Below are positions 8,747-17,278 of a stretch of 40,107 nt of DNA, piece after piece; positions within the stretch are counted from its first letter, which is position 1; every line of letters starts with the position of its first letter. The stretch lies in assembly GCA_030645915.1 (NCBI GenBank), contig JAUSNO010000008.1:1-40107 (forward strand), written 5' to 3'. This stretch comes from Undibacterium sp. (GTDB lineage: Bacteria > Pseudomonadota > Gammaproteobacteria > Burkholderiales > Burkholderiaceae_D). The notes under the pieces were generated by a model. It was given only the letters and a program-made list of their open reading frames with translations. It was not told the DNA's origin and made no database searches. Made by a program: the position numbers and the translations under genes.

Positions 8747-8881
8747 GGGACAAATTTAAGCATATTTTTACAATATTACTTACTTTATAACAAAGACAAA
8801 AGTAAAAGCCCCAAAAATTGTCGCTAACAATGTTAAATAATAATAAAACTATTATCAGAACCTACATAATTACTATGCTTC

Positions 8882-9649
8882 TCAAGCTGTGGTGTCATTT
8901 TTAAACTCAATGATTTTTTTTGCGATTCCCCGAAAAATGTTCACCTCCTCGATTTCAAGCTGAGTTCGAGAAAATAACCGCTTCAATCTGGGCATTAATT
9001 TTTTAGGGCTTGCAGGGTCAAGGAATTCTATCGCCATCAAAGCATTTTCCAGATGTGCGTACATTCCATCTATTGCATCTGATGAGGCCAGCTTTCCTTG
9101 AAAACCAATCTCCGGCGAACCAATTTTCTCGTCGATTTCAGCAACTCTACATTCATACGCAAGCAATTGCACCGCTTGTGCCAAGTTAAGTGACGAGTAA
9201 TCAGGATTCGCAGGAATGTTAATCAAAGCATTGCAATTAACTACGATCTCATTGGGCAAACCATATCTTTCACTACCAAATACCAACGCAACCGGATTCT
9301 CATGCATTTGAGACAAATGGCTGGCAAAAGCTCTAGGAGATAAAATTGGAGGCGAAAATTCGCGTAACCTTGCGCTCACAGCAGCGACAAAATGACAGCC
9401 TGTTAAAGCATCATCAATTGATGACACAATTTTTGCAGACTGCAGAATATCTTGCGCCCCGCTGGCAAATGCAACGGCCTCATCGTTCGTTAGGGCGTCG
9501 GGAAATCGTGGATTGACTAAATACAACTCTGAAAACCCCATTGTTTTCATTGCCCTGGCAACTGCGCCGATATTGCCGGGATGGCTCGTCCCAACAAGTA
9601 CAAAACGCAGGCGTTTAAAAAGAGATGTGTCAGTTTCAGGCAAGTTCAT
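8882..9649 (-). CDS. trmJ: tRNA (cytidine/uridine-2'-O-)-methyltransferase TrmJ
   Basis: This 255-residue SpoU/TrmH-class SPOUT methyltransferase matches TrmJ, which 2'-O-methylates position 32 of several tRNAs using SAM. The N-terminal motif VGTSHPGNIGAVARAMK (residues 19-35) and the knot motifs LVFGSERYGLPNEI and NIPANPDYSSLNLAQAV are all present. The C-terminal helical extension fits the family length (about 245-255). It is divergent from suhB, the same gene pairing as in E. coli. ATG at 9649 is used. No ribosome site is visible, and a 12-bp palindrome lies just upstream. Confidence 0.93.
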   Translation of the reverse strand: MNLPETDTSLFKRLRFVLVGTSHPGNIGAVARAMKTMGFSELYLVNPRFPDALTNDEAVAFASGAQDILQSAKIVSSIDDALTGCHFVAAVSARLREFSPPILSPRAFASHLSQMHENPVALVFGSERYGLPNEIVVNCNALINIPANPDYSSLNLAQAVQLLAYECRVAEIDEKIGSPEIGFQGKLASSDAIDGMYAHLENALMAIEFLDPASPKKLMPRLKRLFSRTQLEIEEVNIFRGIAKKIIEFKNDTTA

Positions 9650-9653
9650 TTAA

Positions 9654-9665
9654 AATAGCGCTATT
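9654..9665. promoter_or_regulatory. 12-bp palindrome next to the trmJ start
   Basis: AATAGCGCTATT is a perfect self-complementary 12-mer lying 5 bases upstream of the trmJ ATG. It is a possible operator or a small hairpin in the trmJ leader. No known factor is recognised. Confidence 0.3.
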
Positions 9666-9739
9666 ACGTGTTAATCCTTGATGGCATTTGCCGCTAATTG
9701 ACGCGACGCTCTTTAATTCATTTTTGTGTAACATTTACA

Positions 9740-9774
9740 TTTTTTCATCATATATGAGATATATGATGAAAAAA
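9740..9774. promoter_or_regulatory. Perfect inverted repeat (16-bp arms) upstream of suhB
   Basis: The left arm TTTTTTCATCATATAT (9740-9755) and right arm ATATATGATGAAAAAA (9759-9774) are exact reverse complements around a GAG centre. The T-run comes first and the A-run last, the opposite of an intrinsic terminator, so it is better explained as an operator or cruciform, or as a leader hairpin that ends 30 bases before the suhB ATG. Confidence 0.7.
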
Positions 9775-9804
9775 GTTTATGTTGCCATTTTAACGGAAAC
9801 CCTT

Positions 9805-10605
9805 ATGCACCCAATGCTCAATACGGCGATTAAAGCCGCTCGCCGTGGCGCGACTATCATCAATCGCGCATCTTTCGATCTGGATCGTGTTCAAGTCACT
9901 GAAAAACAATTTAATGATTTTGTCACGGAAGTTGATCGTGCCGCTGAAGCAGCCATCATTGAGGTGCTCACTCATGCCTATCCGGATCACGCGATACTGG
10001 CAGAAGAATCGGGGGCTTCCGCCAACCTGCACGACGACAATGATAATGTCTGGATCATTGATCCATTAGACGGCACTACCAACTTCATTCACGGTTTTCC
10101 ACAATATTGCGTGTCTATTGCACTGCAACAGCGCGGCATTATTACACAGTCCGTCATTTACGATACGACACGCAATGAAATGTTCACCGCAACCAAAGGT
10201 GCAGGGGCTTTCCTGAACGACAAACGTATTCGCGTTACCCGTTGCGACAAACTTGCCGACGCACTGATTGGTACCGGTTTTCCTGCACGTGACTTATCCG
10301 CATTGGATGAATACATGGAAATGTTCAAGATCATGACCAGCAGATGCCAGGGCTTGAGAAGGCCGGGTGCTGCCGCACTTGATCTCGCTTACGTTGCGAC
10401 AGGGCGCCTGGATGGCTTCTTTGAAAAAGGCTTGGCACCTTGGGATATCGCCGCGGGCGCCTTGTTAATTACTGAAGCTGGCGGCATCATTGGCAATTTT
10501 TCCGGTGATTCTGATTACTTGCACAAAGGCGATGTTTTGGCAGGTACGCCGAAAGTATTCGCTCAAATGGTCAATGCCCTGCAAGCTTTTGCAGGAAAAA
10601 AATAG
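9805..10605 (+). CDS. suhB: Inositol-1-monophosphatase family protein SuhB
   Basis: This Mg-dependent phosphatase of the inositol monophosphatase family matches E. coli SuhB, which also acts as a Nus-complex partner in rRNA transcription antitermination and maturation. The start at 9805 gives [14 protein letters not shown], matching the E. coli N-terminus, and 266 residues, the family length. An in-frame ATG at 9688 would put the upstream palindrome inside the coding region and is rejected. Metal and substrate motifs: AEESG with E67-E68, DPLDGT at 86-91, and [15 protein letters not shown] near residue 213. It is divergent from trmJ, as in E. coli. The ribosome site is weak (CGGAAA). Confidence 0.95.
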   Translation: MHPMLNTAIKAARRGATIINRASFDLDRVQVTEKQFNDFVTEVDRAAEAAIIEVLTHAYPDHAILAEESGASANLHDDNDNVWIIDPLDGTTNFIHGFPQYCVSIALQQRGIITQSVIYDTTRNEMFTATKGAGAFLNDKRIRVTRCDKLADALIGTGFPARDLSALDEYMEMFKIMTSRCQGLRRPGAAALDLAYVATGRLDGFFEKGLAPWDIAAGALLITEAGGIIGNFSGDSDYLHKGDVLAGTPKVFAQMVNALQAFAGKK

Positions 10606-10686
10606 ACCTTTAACTTGGTTTTAGTTTTAATTACTTAGTATTAAATTGAGCGCTGGCGTCCACTCCTTACGAAGCGTCACTGCTTG

Positions 10687-10759
10687 AAACGATCTTTCGT
10701 TTTACTCTTACTGCTGTACTCTTACATATCGGGCATCCTGCCCGACTGTTCGTTTTTTT
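10687..10759 (+). promoter_or_regulatory. Structured rhlE leader with terminator-like hairpin
   Basis: Two hairpins follow each other. The first pairs AAACGA (10687-10692) with TCGTTT (10697-10702). The second pairs TCGGGCA (10729-10735) with TGCCCGA (10739-10745) across a 3-base loop, and is followed by seven T (10753-10759). The rhlE ATG comes only 10 bases later and no Shine-Dalgarno is visible between. Too little space is left for a promoter after the T-run, so rhlE transcripts probably pass through it. Confidence 0.55.
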
Positions 10760-10769
10760 AGAAATTTGT

Positions 10770-12137
10770 ATGACCACATTTACTGAACTCGGTTTGTCCG
10801 AGTGCATCGTTCGCGCAGTTAGCGAGCACGGGTACACGACACCCACCCCTATTCAACTACAGGCAATACCGGCAGTGATCAAAGGCGGCGACCTTCTTGC
10901 TGGCGCGCAAACTGGCACTGGCAAAACTGCCGGTTTCACCTTGCCGATACTTGAACGCTTATCCAAAGGCGCCAACGCGCCAAAAAATAAGACTGACCGT
11001 CGCCCGATTCGCGCTCTGGTTCTCACGCCTACGCGTGAACTGGCGGCACAAGTGGAAGAAAGTGTACGCACCTACGGCAAGCATACCAATCTTAATTCTG
11101 GCGTTATTTTTGGCGGTGTTGGCATCAACCCGCAAATTAAACTGTTAAAAAATGGTGTGGACATTCTGGTCGCCACGCCTGGTCGTTTACTGGATCACAA
11201 ACAGCAAGGCACAATCGATCTGAGTCATATCGAAATTCTGGTGCTTGATGAAGCGGATCGCATGCTCGATATGGGTTTTATCCACGATATTAAAAAAGTC
11301 CTGGCAGTTTTGCCGCAAAAACGTCAGAACTTATTATTCTCAGCCACCTTCTCAGATGACATCAAAGCCTTGGCTGATCGCCTGCTGAATAATCCTGCGA
11401 TGATAGAAGTAGCGCGTCGCAATTCAACGGTAGAAATCATTGCGCAAAAAGTGCACCCTGTAGACCGCGATAAAAAACACCCGCTGCTGGCGCACCTCAT
11501 CAAGACGCACAGCTGGAACCAGGTGCTGGTGTTTACCCGCACCAAGCATGGCGCCAATAAACTGGTTGAACAATTGATTGCCGATGGCATCAACAGCATG
11601 GCCATCCATGGTAACAAGAGCCAGTCCGCCCGTACTAAAGCGCTATCAGAATTCAAGGATGGCAGCCTGACCGTCCTGGTGGCAACGGATATTGCAGCGC
11701 GCGGTATCGACATTGATCAACTGCCGCACGTAGTCAATTACGATTTGCCTAACGTACCGGAAGACTATGTTCACCGCATTGGCCGCACTGGTCGCGCCGG
11801 CGCCACTGGCGAAGCGGTTTCTTTAGTATGTGTCGACGAATTCAAATTGTTGGCTGATATCGAAAAGCTGATCAAACGTCAATTGCCGCAAGAGATCATC
11901 GACGGCTTCATTCCCGATCCGCATGCCAAAGCGCAACCGATACAATTGCGTAGCTTTGGCGGACAAGGCCAGGGCCAAGGGCGCGGCAACGGTGGTGGTG
12001 GCGGAGCGCGTTCTGGCAATCGCCCGGCGCGACCGGCGCAAGGTGGCTCACGTGACGGCAATCCGTCTCGTCCAGCGACCAAACCAGTAGTAAAGCAAAA
12101 TACGCCACGTCGCTCTGGTGGGCGCGGTAACGTATAA
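10770..12137 (+). CDS. rhlE: DEAD-box ATP-dependent RNA helicase RhlE
   Basis: This 455-residue DEAD-box RNA helicase of the RhlE group acts in ribosome assembly and RNA remodelling. The Q-motif region is [14 protein letters not shown] (21-34), Walker A AQTGTGKT at 46-53, DEAD at 160-163, SAT in LLFSATF, and motif [10 protein letters not shown]. Beyond about residue 385 the tail is disordered, rich in Gly, Arg, Gln and Pro ([16 protein letters not shown]), as in proteobacterial RhlE RNA-binding tails. ATG at 10770 is the only sensible start ([10 protein letters not shown]), although no ribosome site is seen. The leader carries a terminator-like hairpin. A strong terminator follows. Confidence 0.95.
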   Translation: MTTFTELGLSECIVRAVSEHGYTTPTPIQLQAIPAVIKGGDLLAGAQTGTGKTAGFTLPILERLSKGANAPKNKTDRRPIRALVLTPTRELAAQVEESVRTYGKHTNLNSGVIFGGVGINPQIKLLKNGVDILVATPGRLLDHKQQGTIDLSHIEILVLDEADRMLDMGFIHDIKKVLAVLPQKRQNLLFSATFSDDIKALADRLLNNPAMIEVARRNSTVEIIAQKVHPVDRDKKHPLLAHLIKTHSWNQVLVFTRTKHGANKLVEQLIADGINSMAIHGNKSQSARTKALSEFKDGSLTVLVATDIAARGIDIDQLPHVVNYDLPNVPEDYVHRIGRTGRAGATGEAVSLVCVDEFKLLADIEKLIKRQLPQEIIDGFIPDPHAKAQPIQLRSFGGQGQGQGRGNGGGGGARSGNRPARPAQGGSRDGNPSRPATKPVVKQNTPRRSGGRGNV

Positions 12138-12153
12138 CAGCAACATATCTATC

Positions 12154-12192
12154 AAAAAGGGTGCGATCGCCAGGCGATTGCACCCTTTTTTT
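12154..12192 (+). terminator. Strong intrinsic terminator after rhlE
   Basis: A stem of about 17 pairs with a single G-T wobble (12154-12170 with 12174-12190) has the 3-base loop CAG. It contains GGGTGC/GCACCC and ends in a run of seven T. It starts 17 bases after the rhlE stop. Confidence 0.9.
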
Positions 12193-12307
12193 ATTCACGA
12201 GAAAATCTCTTCTCCATGTAATTTCAGCACTGTTTTTGTATAGATAGAAATAATTGGGTAATCGAAGCAATTACTATATATTTCAATAGATAGTCAACAT
12301 CTCGTTT

Positions 12308-12336
12308 TTGACATAATCGACAATGTTACGGATGAT
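12308..12336 (+). promoter_or_regulatory. Candidate sigma-70 promoter of xdhA
   Basis: A perfect -35 box TTGACA (12308-12313) is followed after 17 bases by GATGAT (12331-12336, 4 of 6 matches to TATAAT). This predicts a start near 12343 and a 30-base leader ahead of the ATG at 12373, with GGAG at 12364-12367 as ribosome site. It would drive xdhA-xdhB-xdhC-guaD. Confidence 0.5.
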
Positions 12337-12372
12337 AACCTCACGATAGAAATAATCCACAGTGGAGTACCC

Positions 12373-13842
12373 ATGCCTGAACCAATTCGCTTTTACCATC
12401 AAGGCCAGATCCAGCAAGTGGATCATGTCGCGCCTACGCTGACGATCTTGCAATATTTGCGTGAAGACAAGCATTGCACGGGCACGAAAGAAGGTTGCGC
12501 CGAAGGTGATTGCGGTGCCTGCACTGTCGTCATTGGCGAACTGAAAAATGGTCAGGTAGAGATGAAGTCGGTCAACGCATGCATACAGTTCATGCCAATT
12601 CTCGATGGCAAGGCACTTTTTACCATCGAAGATTTAAAACAAACCGATGGCGCACTGCATCCGGTGCAACAGGCGCTGGTCGAATGTCATGCTTCTCAAT
12701 GCGGTTTCTGCACGCCTGGCTTTGCCATGTCCTTATGGAGTTTGTATCTCAAAAAGCAAGATAAGACCGCCCCGCCCTGCCGTAAGGAAATCGACGAAAC
12801 ATTATCCGGTAACTTATGCCGCTGCACTGGCTACCGTCCAATTATTGAAGCGGCAAAACGCATGGGCGAGTTACCTGAAGTTAACTTTGACGAAGCCACT
12901 CTGGCGACATCCCTGCAAAGTTTGCAACGCAATGAAATGTTCAGCTACCACGCTAAGGGACAAAATTTTTACGCTCCCCGTTCCCTAGAGCAATTGCTAC
13001 AGATACGCGCTACCAAGCCGCAAGCCTGCCTCTTATCCGGCTCTACCGATGTCGGGCTCTGGGTCACCAAACAGATGCGCGATCTGGGCGACATCATTTA
13101 CCTACGAGAAGTCAAGGAACTCAACGCCATCGTTGAAATCAATGGCATGCTAGAGATCGGTGCGGGCGTGAGTTTGAGCGATGCGTATGCGGCAGTGTGC
13201 CGCCACTACAAAGACGAATTAACCGAGATATGGCAGCGCTTCGCCTCTTTACCAATTCGCAATATCGGCACGTTGGGTGGCAATGTCGCCAATGGCTCAC
13301 CTATAGGCGATTCTGCACCATGGATGATTGCTTTGGGTGCCGAAATCGTCTTGCTCGGTATCCTTGGAGAGCGGGTAATGTTGCTGGAAAACTTCTATCT
13401 GGATTACATGAAAAAGGATATGCGACCAGGCGAATTTGTCGCTGCAGTGCGCATCCCCTTACCGCGCACTGACTTGCAATTTCGCACCTACAAGCTGGCT
13501 AAACGCTACGATCAGGATATCTCGGCGGTGTGCGCGGCGTTTGCCATCACGCTCGATGGCGATATCGTGCGCGATGCCCACATCGCTTATGGCGGCATGG
13601 CGGCAACATCCAGGCGCGCCCCCAAAGCGGAAGCCGTACTGAACGGGCAACTCTGGAATGAAGCAAATTTAAAAAATGCCATGGCAATGTTAGCGCTGGA
13701 TTACACACCCTTAAGCGATATGCGCGCATCGAGCGACTACCGCATGAAAGCCGCGCAAAACCTATTGCGCCGTTTTTGGCTAGAAACTCGCTCCGATGCG
13801 CCTATGGCCGCCAACGCCTTGAATGCGTTTGCCAGTGCGTAA
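12373..13842 (+). CDS. xdhA: Xanthine dehydrogenase small subunit XdhA (2Fe-2S and FAD)
   Basis: This is the electron-transfer subunit of bacterial xanthine dehydrogenase, which oxidises hypoxanthine and xanthine to urate with NAD. Residues 1-75 form a plant-ferredoxin-like [2Fe-2S] domain (C42, C47, C50, C70). The helical second [2Fe-2S] domain has C110, C113, C149 and C151 (CGFCTPGF and CRCTGYRP). From about 195 the FAD-binding domain follows (LLSGSTDVGLWVTK, PIRNIGTLGGNVANGSPIGD), then the CO-dehydrogenase flavoprotein C-terminal domain. The length of 489 is normal. It heads the operon; xdhB begins 12 bases after its stop. Confidence 0.96.
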   Translation: MPEPIRFYHQGQIQQVDHVAPTLTILQYLREDKHCTGTKEGCAEGDCGACTVVIGELKNGQVEMKSVNACIQFMPILDGKALFTIEDLKQTDGALHPVQQALVECHASQCGFCTPGFAMSLWSLYLKKQDKTAPPCRKEIDETLSGNLCRCTGYRPIIEAAKRMGELPEVNFDEATLATSLQSLQRNEMFSYHAKGQNFYAPRSLEQLLQIRATKPQACLLSGSTDVGLWVTKQMRDLGDIIYLREVKELNAIVEINGMLEIGAGVSLSDAYAAVCRHYKDELTEIWQRFASLPIRNIGTLGGNVANGSPIGDSAPWMIALGAEIVLLGILGERVMLLENFYLDYMKKDMRPGEFVAAVRIPLPRTDLQFRTYKLAKRYDQDISAVCAAFAITLDGDIVRDAHIAYGGMAATSRRAPKAEAVLNGQLWNEANLKNAMAMLALDYTPLSDMRASSDYRMKAAQNLLRRFWLETRSDAPMAANALNAFASA

Positions 13843-13854
13843 GGAAAGAAAAAA

Positions 13855-16212
13855 ATGACTACGCAAACTCACACGACACTCCCCGACAAACTCACACAAA
13901 ACTGGGCCGAAGTCGGTGTATCACGCCCGCACGAATCAGCTGTTTTGCACGTATTGGGCGAAGCCACGTATACCGATGATATCGCTGAAGTGCATGGCAC
14001 TTTGCATGCAGCATTAGGATTATCGTCCAAGGCGCATGCCAATATTTTATCAATGGATCTGGCGGAGGTAAAAAACTCGCCCGGTGTCGTCGCCGTCTAT
14101 ACCGCCAAAGATATTCCCGGCACCAATGATTGCGGCCCCATCGTCCACGACGACCCCATCTTGTCAGAAGGCTTGGTTGAATATGTCGGCCAACCGATAT
14201 TTGTGGTGGTAGCGGACAGTCACGACAATGCGCGCCGTGCCGCCCGCAAAGCCGATATAGTCTATCAGGAATTACCCGCCACCCTGACGCCGCAAGAAGC
14301 AAAAAATGCGCAATCGTTTGTCGTGCCACCCATGCGCTTGCAGCGTGGTGATGCGCAACAGGCGCTGGAAAAATCACCGCATCGCATCAAGGGCGAGCTA
14401 TTTGTCGGAGGGCAGGAACAGTTCTACCTTGAAGGGCAGATTTCTTACGCGATACCGAAGGAAGGCAATGGCATGCTGGTGCTTTGCTCGACGCAGCATC
14501 CGACCGAGATGCAGCATGTGGTTGCTCACGCATTGAATCTGCCATCGCACAATATTATGGTGGAATGCCGCCGCATGGGTGGCGGTTTCGGCGGGAAAGA
14601 ATCGCAATCGGCGCTATGGGCGGCGTTAGCCGCGATTTCTGCCGCGCATCTGAAACGCCCTGTCAAACTACGCGCCGACCGCGATGATGACATGCTGGTC
14701 ACCGGCAAACGCCATTGTTTCCAGTACGACTATGAAGTCGGTTATGACGACACTGGCCGGATGATTGCCGCCAAGGTCGAGATGGTGTTACGTGCCGGTT
14801 TTTCGGCCGATTTATCCGCGCCCGTGGCGACCCGTGCGGTTTGCCATGTAGATAACACGTATTACCTGGCCGATGTCGATATCATCGCGCTCTGCGGCAA
14901 AACCAATACCCAGTCGAACACCGCCTTCCGCGGTTTTGGCGGCCCGCAAGGCGCCATCGCCATCGAATACATCATCGATGAAATCGCCCGTAATCTAGGC
15001 AAAGATGCGCTGGATATCCGCAAGATCAATTTCTACGGCCGTAACGATAGCGAAGGCCGCAACGTCACCCAATACGGTCAGAAGGTCGTGGATAACGTGA
15101 TCCATGAACTGGTCGCCGAACTGGAAGCCAGCAGCGACTACCGCGCTCGTCGCGCCGCAGTACAAAGCTTCAACGCCAGCAGCCCCGTTCTGAAAAAAGG
15201 CCTGGCGCTGACCCCGGTCAAATTTGGCATCGCCTTTAACGTCACGCACTTCAATCAAGCTGGCGCGCTGGTGCATGTGTATACCGATGGCTCCGTGCTG
15301 GTCAATCATGGCGGCACCGAGATGGGCCAGGGTATCAACACCAAGGTCTGTCAGGTAGTCGCACACGAACTCGGCATCTGTTTACACTTGGTGCGCGCCA
15401 CTGCCACCGACACCAGCAAAGTCGCCAACACTTCGGCCACCGCCGCCTCTACCGGCGCAGATCTGAACGGCAAAGCGGCGCAAGCTGCCGCGCACACCAT
15501 CCGCCAGCGTCTGGCTGAATTTGCCGTCAAAACGTATGGCGGCGATCTGGCATTAGTGCAGTTTGCCAATGATCATATTCATGTCAATCATCAAGCCATT
15601 GCATTTGCAGAATTGGTGCGCAAAGCCTACCTGGCGCGGGTACAGCTTTGGTCCGATGGTTTCTACGCCACACCCGGTTTGCATTGGGATCCGAAAACCA
15701 TGTGCGGCAATCCATTTTCTTATTTTGCTTACGGCGCGTCAGTATCAGAAGTCATCGTCGATACGCTGACGGGCGAGTGGAAGCTCTTGCGTGCCGATGC
15801 TTTATACGATGCAGGCCAGTCGCTGAATCCGGCGATAGATATCGGCCAGGTTGAAGGCGCGTTCATCCAGGGCATGGGCTGGCTGACGACTGAAGAATTA
15901 TGGTGGAACAAGGATGGCAAGCTCATGACACATGCGCCCTCGACGTATAAAATCCCGGCGATCTCGGATTGTCCGGACGACTTTCGCGTGAAGTTATTTA
16001 ACAACCACAATGTGCAGGACAGCATTCATCGCTCCAAAGCCGTTGGCGAGCCACCCTTGCTTTTGCCCTTCTCCGTATTTTTTGCGATCCGCGATGCGGT
16101 GGCCAGCGTAGCCAATTACAAGTTCAACCCACCGCTGAACTCTCCTGCCACCTGCGAAGCCATTTTACATTCTATCGAAGCGGTCAATGCGATGGCTGAC
16201 GCGCATGAATGA
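13855..16212 (+). CDS. xdhB: Xanthine dehydrogenase molybdopterin-binding subunit XdhB
   Basis: This is the catalytic molybdenum-cofactor subunit (785 residues) that partners XdhA in purine hydroxylation. Conserved elements in order: the GGGFGGKES loop, the FRGFGGPQGA loop carrying the substrate-orienting Arg, the GGTEMGQGINTK cofactor-contact segment, and the VGEPPLLLP segment with the catalytic base Glu near the C-terminus. AAGGA lies about 10 bases before the ATG. It follows xdhA by 12 bases and precedes xdhC by 15, so cotranscription is near certain. There is no signal peptide; it acts in the cytoplasm. Confidence 0.97.
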   Translation: MTTQTHTTLPDKLTQNWAEVGVSRPHESAVLHVLGEATYTDDIAEVHGTLHAALGLSSKAHANILSMDLAEVKNSPGVVAVYTAKDIPGTNDCGPIVHDDPILSEGLVEYVGQPIFVVVADSHDNARRAARKADIVYQELPATLTPQEAKNAQSFVVPPMRLQRGDAQQALEKSPHRIKGELFVGGQEQFYLEGQISYAIPKEGNGMLVLCSTQHPTEMQHVVAHALNLPSHNIMVECRRMGGGFGGKESQSALWAALAAISAAHLKRPVKLRADRDDDMLVTGKRHCFQYDYEVGYDDTGRMIAAKVEMVLRAGFSADLSAPVATRAVCHVDNTYYLADVDIIALCGKTNTQSNTAFRGFGGPQGAIAIEYIIDEIARNLGKDALDIRKINFYGRNDSEGRNVTQYGQKVVDNVIHELVAELEASSDYRARRAAVQSFNASSPVLKKGLALTPVKFGIAFNVTHFNQAGALVHVYTDGSVLVNHGGTEMGQGINTKVCQVVAHELGICLHLVRATATDTSKVANTSATAASTGADLNGKAAQAAAHTIRQRLAEFAVKTYGGDLALVQFANDHIHVNHQAIAFAELVRKAYLARVQLWSDGFYATPGLHWDPKTMCGNPFSYFAYGASVSEVIVDTLTGEWKLLRADALYDAGQSLNPAIDIGQVEGAFIQGMGWLTTEELWWNKDGKLMTHAPSTYKIPAISDCPDDFRVKLFNNHNVQDSIHRSKAVGEPPLLLPFSVFFAIRDAVASVANYKFNPPLNSPATCEAILHSIEAVNAMADAHE

Positions 16213-16227
16213 TGTGGTGAATACCCG

Positions 16228-17265
16228 ATGAATCACTGGCTTCATGCAATGGCTATCCAAACCGAACCTACAATATTGGTCACGGTGGCCAAAGTTGTCG
16301 GTTCGGCGCCGCGCGAATCCGGCGCAAAAATGCTGGTAACCCAAGATCAATGTTTTGACACCATCGGTGGTGGCCATCTGGAAATGCGCGCCATAGAAAT
16401 CGCGCGTGAGATGCTGGCCTTGCCTGTCGACACTCTCGCCAGCCAGCGCCATCTGGAGCGCTTCTCGCTCGGGCCAGGTCTGGGCCAATGCTGCGGTGGT
16501 GCGATGCACCTGGCGTTTGAACGCATAGATCAACACAATCAGGACTACATTAGCTGCCTGAACCTGCGCCAGCAATGCGGGCAAGATACCTGGCGCGTGA
16601 TCGCCTTAGACCAGCAGTTCGACGCGACGCTATATGATGCCAGCGGCAACCGCCTGACAGGACCGGACGCGGACGCGCAAGCACATGTAGTATCGCAAAT
16701 CGATGGCTCCCACACTTGTCAGATCATTCTGGATCATACTGCGCAGCGTTGGTTGCTAGACCCATGTCTGGCGCATAAACCGCATCTGATGCTGTTTGGT
16801 GCTGGCCATGTCGGTACGGCGATAGTACGTGCCATGGGCGAACTGCCCTGCCAAATTACCTGGATCGATGAGCGCGAAGATATGTTCCCCTCCGTCTTGC
16901 CATCCAATGTCAGGACTGAGGCCACTGACACACCTGAGGCACTGATTGCCTCAGCTCCGCCAGGTGTCACGTTTCTGGTGTTGACGCACAGCCATGCACT
17001 GGATCAAACTTTGGCAGAACATATTTTGCGGCGCGACGATTTCACCTGGTTTGGCTTGATAGGGTCCAAGACCAAACGCATGCAGTTTGAGCATAGGCTG
17101 AGCGAACGTGGCACCCCTGTTCAAGCTCTGACGCGCATGGTGTGCCCGATAGGTGTACCAGGCATATACGGCAAAGAGCCCGCTGTCATCGCGGCATCAG
17201 TGGCCGCACAATTATTGCAAGTGTGGGAAGCCGCCCGACAAAACAATCCCCCTATTTCTTCTTGA
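16228..17265 (+). CDS. xdhC: Xanthine dehydrogenase accessory protein XdhC
   Basis: XdhC binds the molybdenum cofactor, promotes its sulfuration and delivers it to XdhB; it is not part of the mature enzyme. The 345-residue protein has the N-terminal XdhC/CoxI signature (TVAKVVGSAPRESGAKMLV), the IGGGHLE motif, a CCGG pair with C88-C89, and a C-terminal Rossmann-like half (LFGAGHVGTAIVRAM, then LIGSKTKRMQFEHRL). The Cys and IGGGHLE elements are typical of sulfuration-competent members. It lies between xdhB and guaD with gaps of 15 and 13 bases. Confidence 0.95.
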   Translation: MNHWLHAMAIQTEPTILVTVAKVVGSAPRESGAKMLVTQDQCFDTIGGGHLEMRAIEIAREMLALPVDTLASQRHLERFSLGPGLGQCCGGAMHLAFERIDQHNQDYISCLNLRQQCGQDTWRVIALDQQFDATLYDASGNRLTGPDADAQAHVVSQIDGSHTCQIILDHTAQRWLLDPCLAHKPHLMLFGAGHVGTAIVRAMGELPCQITWIDEREDMFPSVLPSNVRTEATDTPEALIASAPPGVTFLVLTHSHALDQTLAEHILRRDDFTWFGLIGSKTKRMQFEHRLSERGTPVQALTRMVCPIGVPGIYGKEPAVIAASVAAQLLQVWEAARQNNPPISS

Positions 17266-17278
17266 AAGACGCGCCACT

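Noticed and set aside
9688..9804. N-terminal extension of SuhB from an upstream ATG
   Set aside because: The added residues come from the palindrome region, and the start at 9805 matches the known SuhB N-terminus and length.
13892..14377. 161-codon frame on the minus strand inside xdhB
   Set aside because: It lies wholly antisense to a firmly identified gene, has Trp/His/Arg-rich shadow composition and no ribosome site. The same applies to similar long frames antisense to the M20 gene (21411-21920), dcp (19949-20443) and allC (28871-29389).
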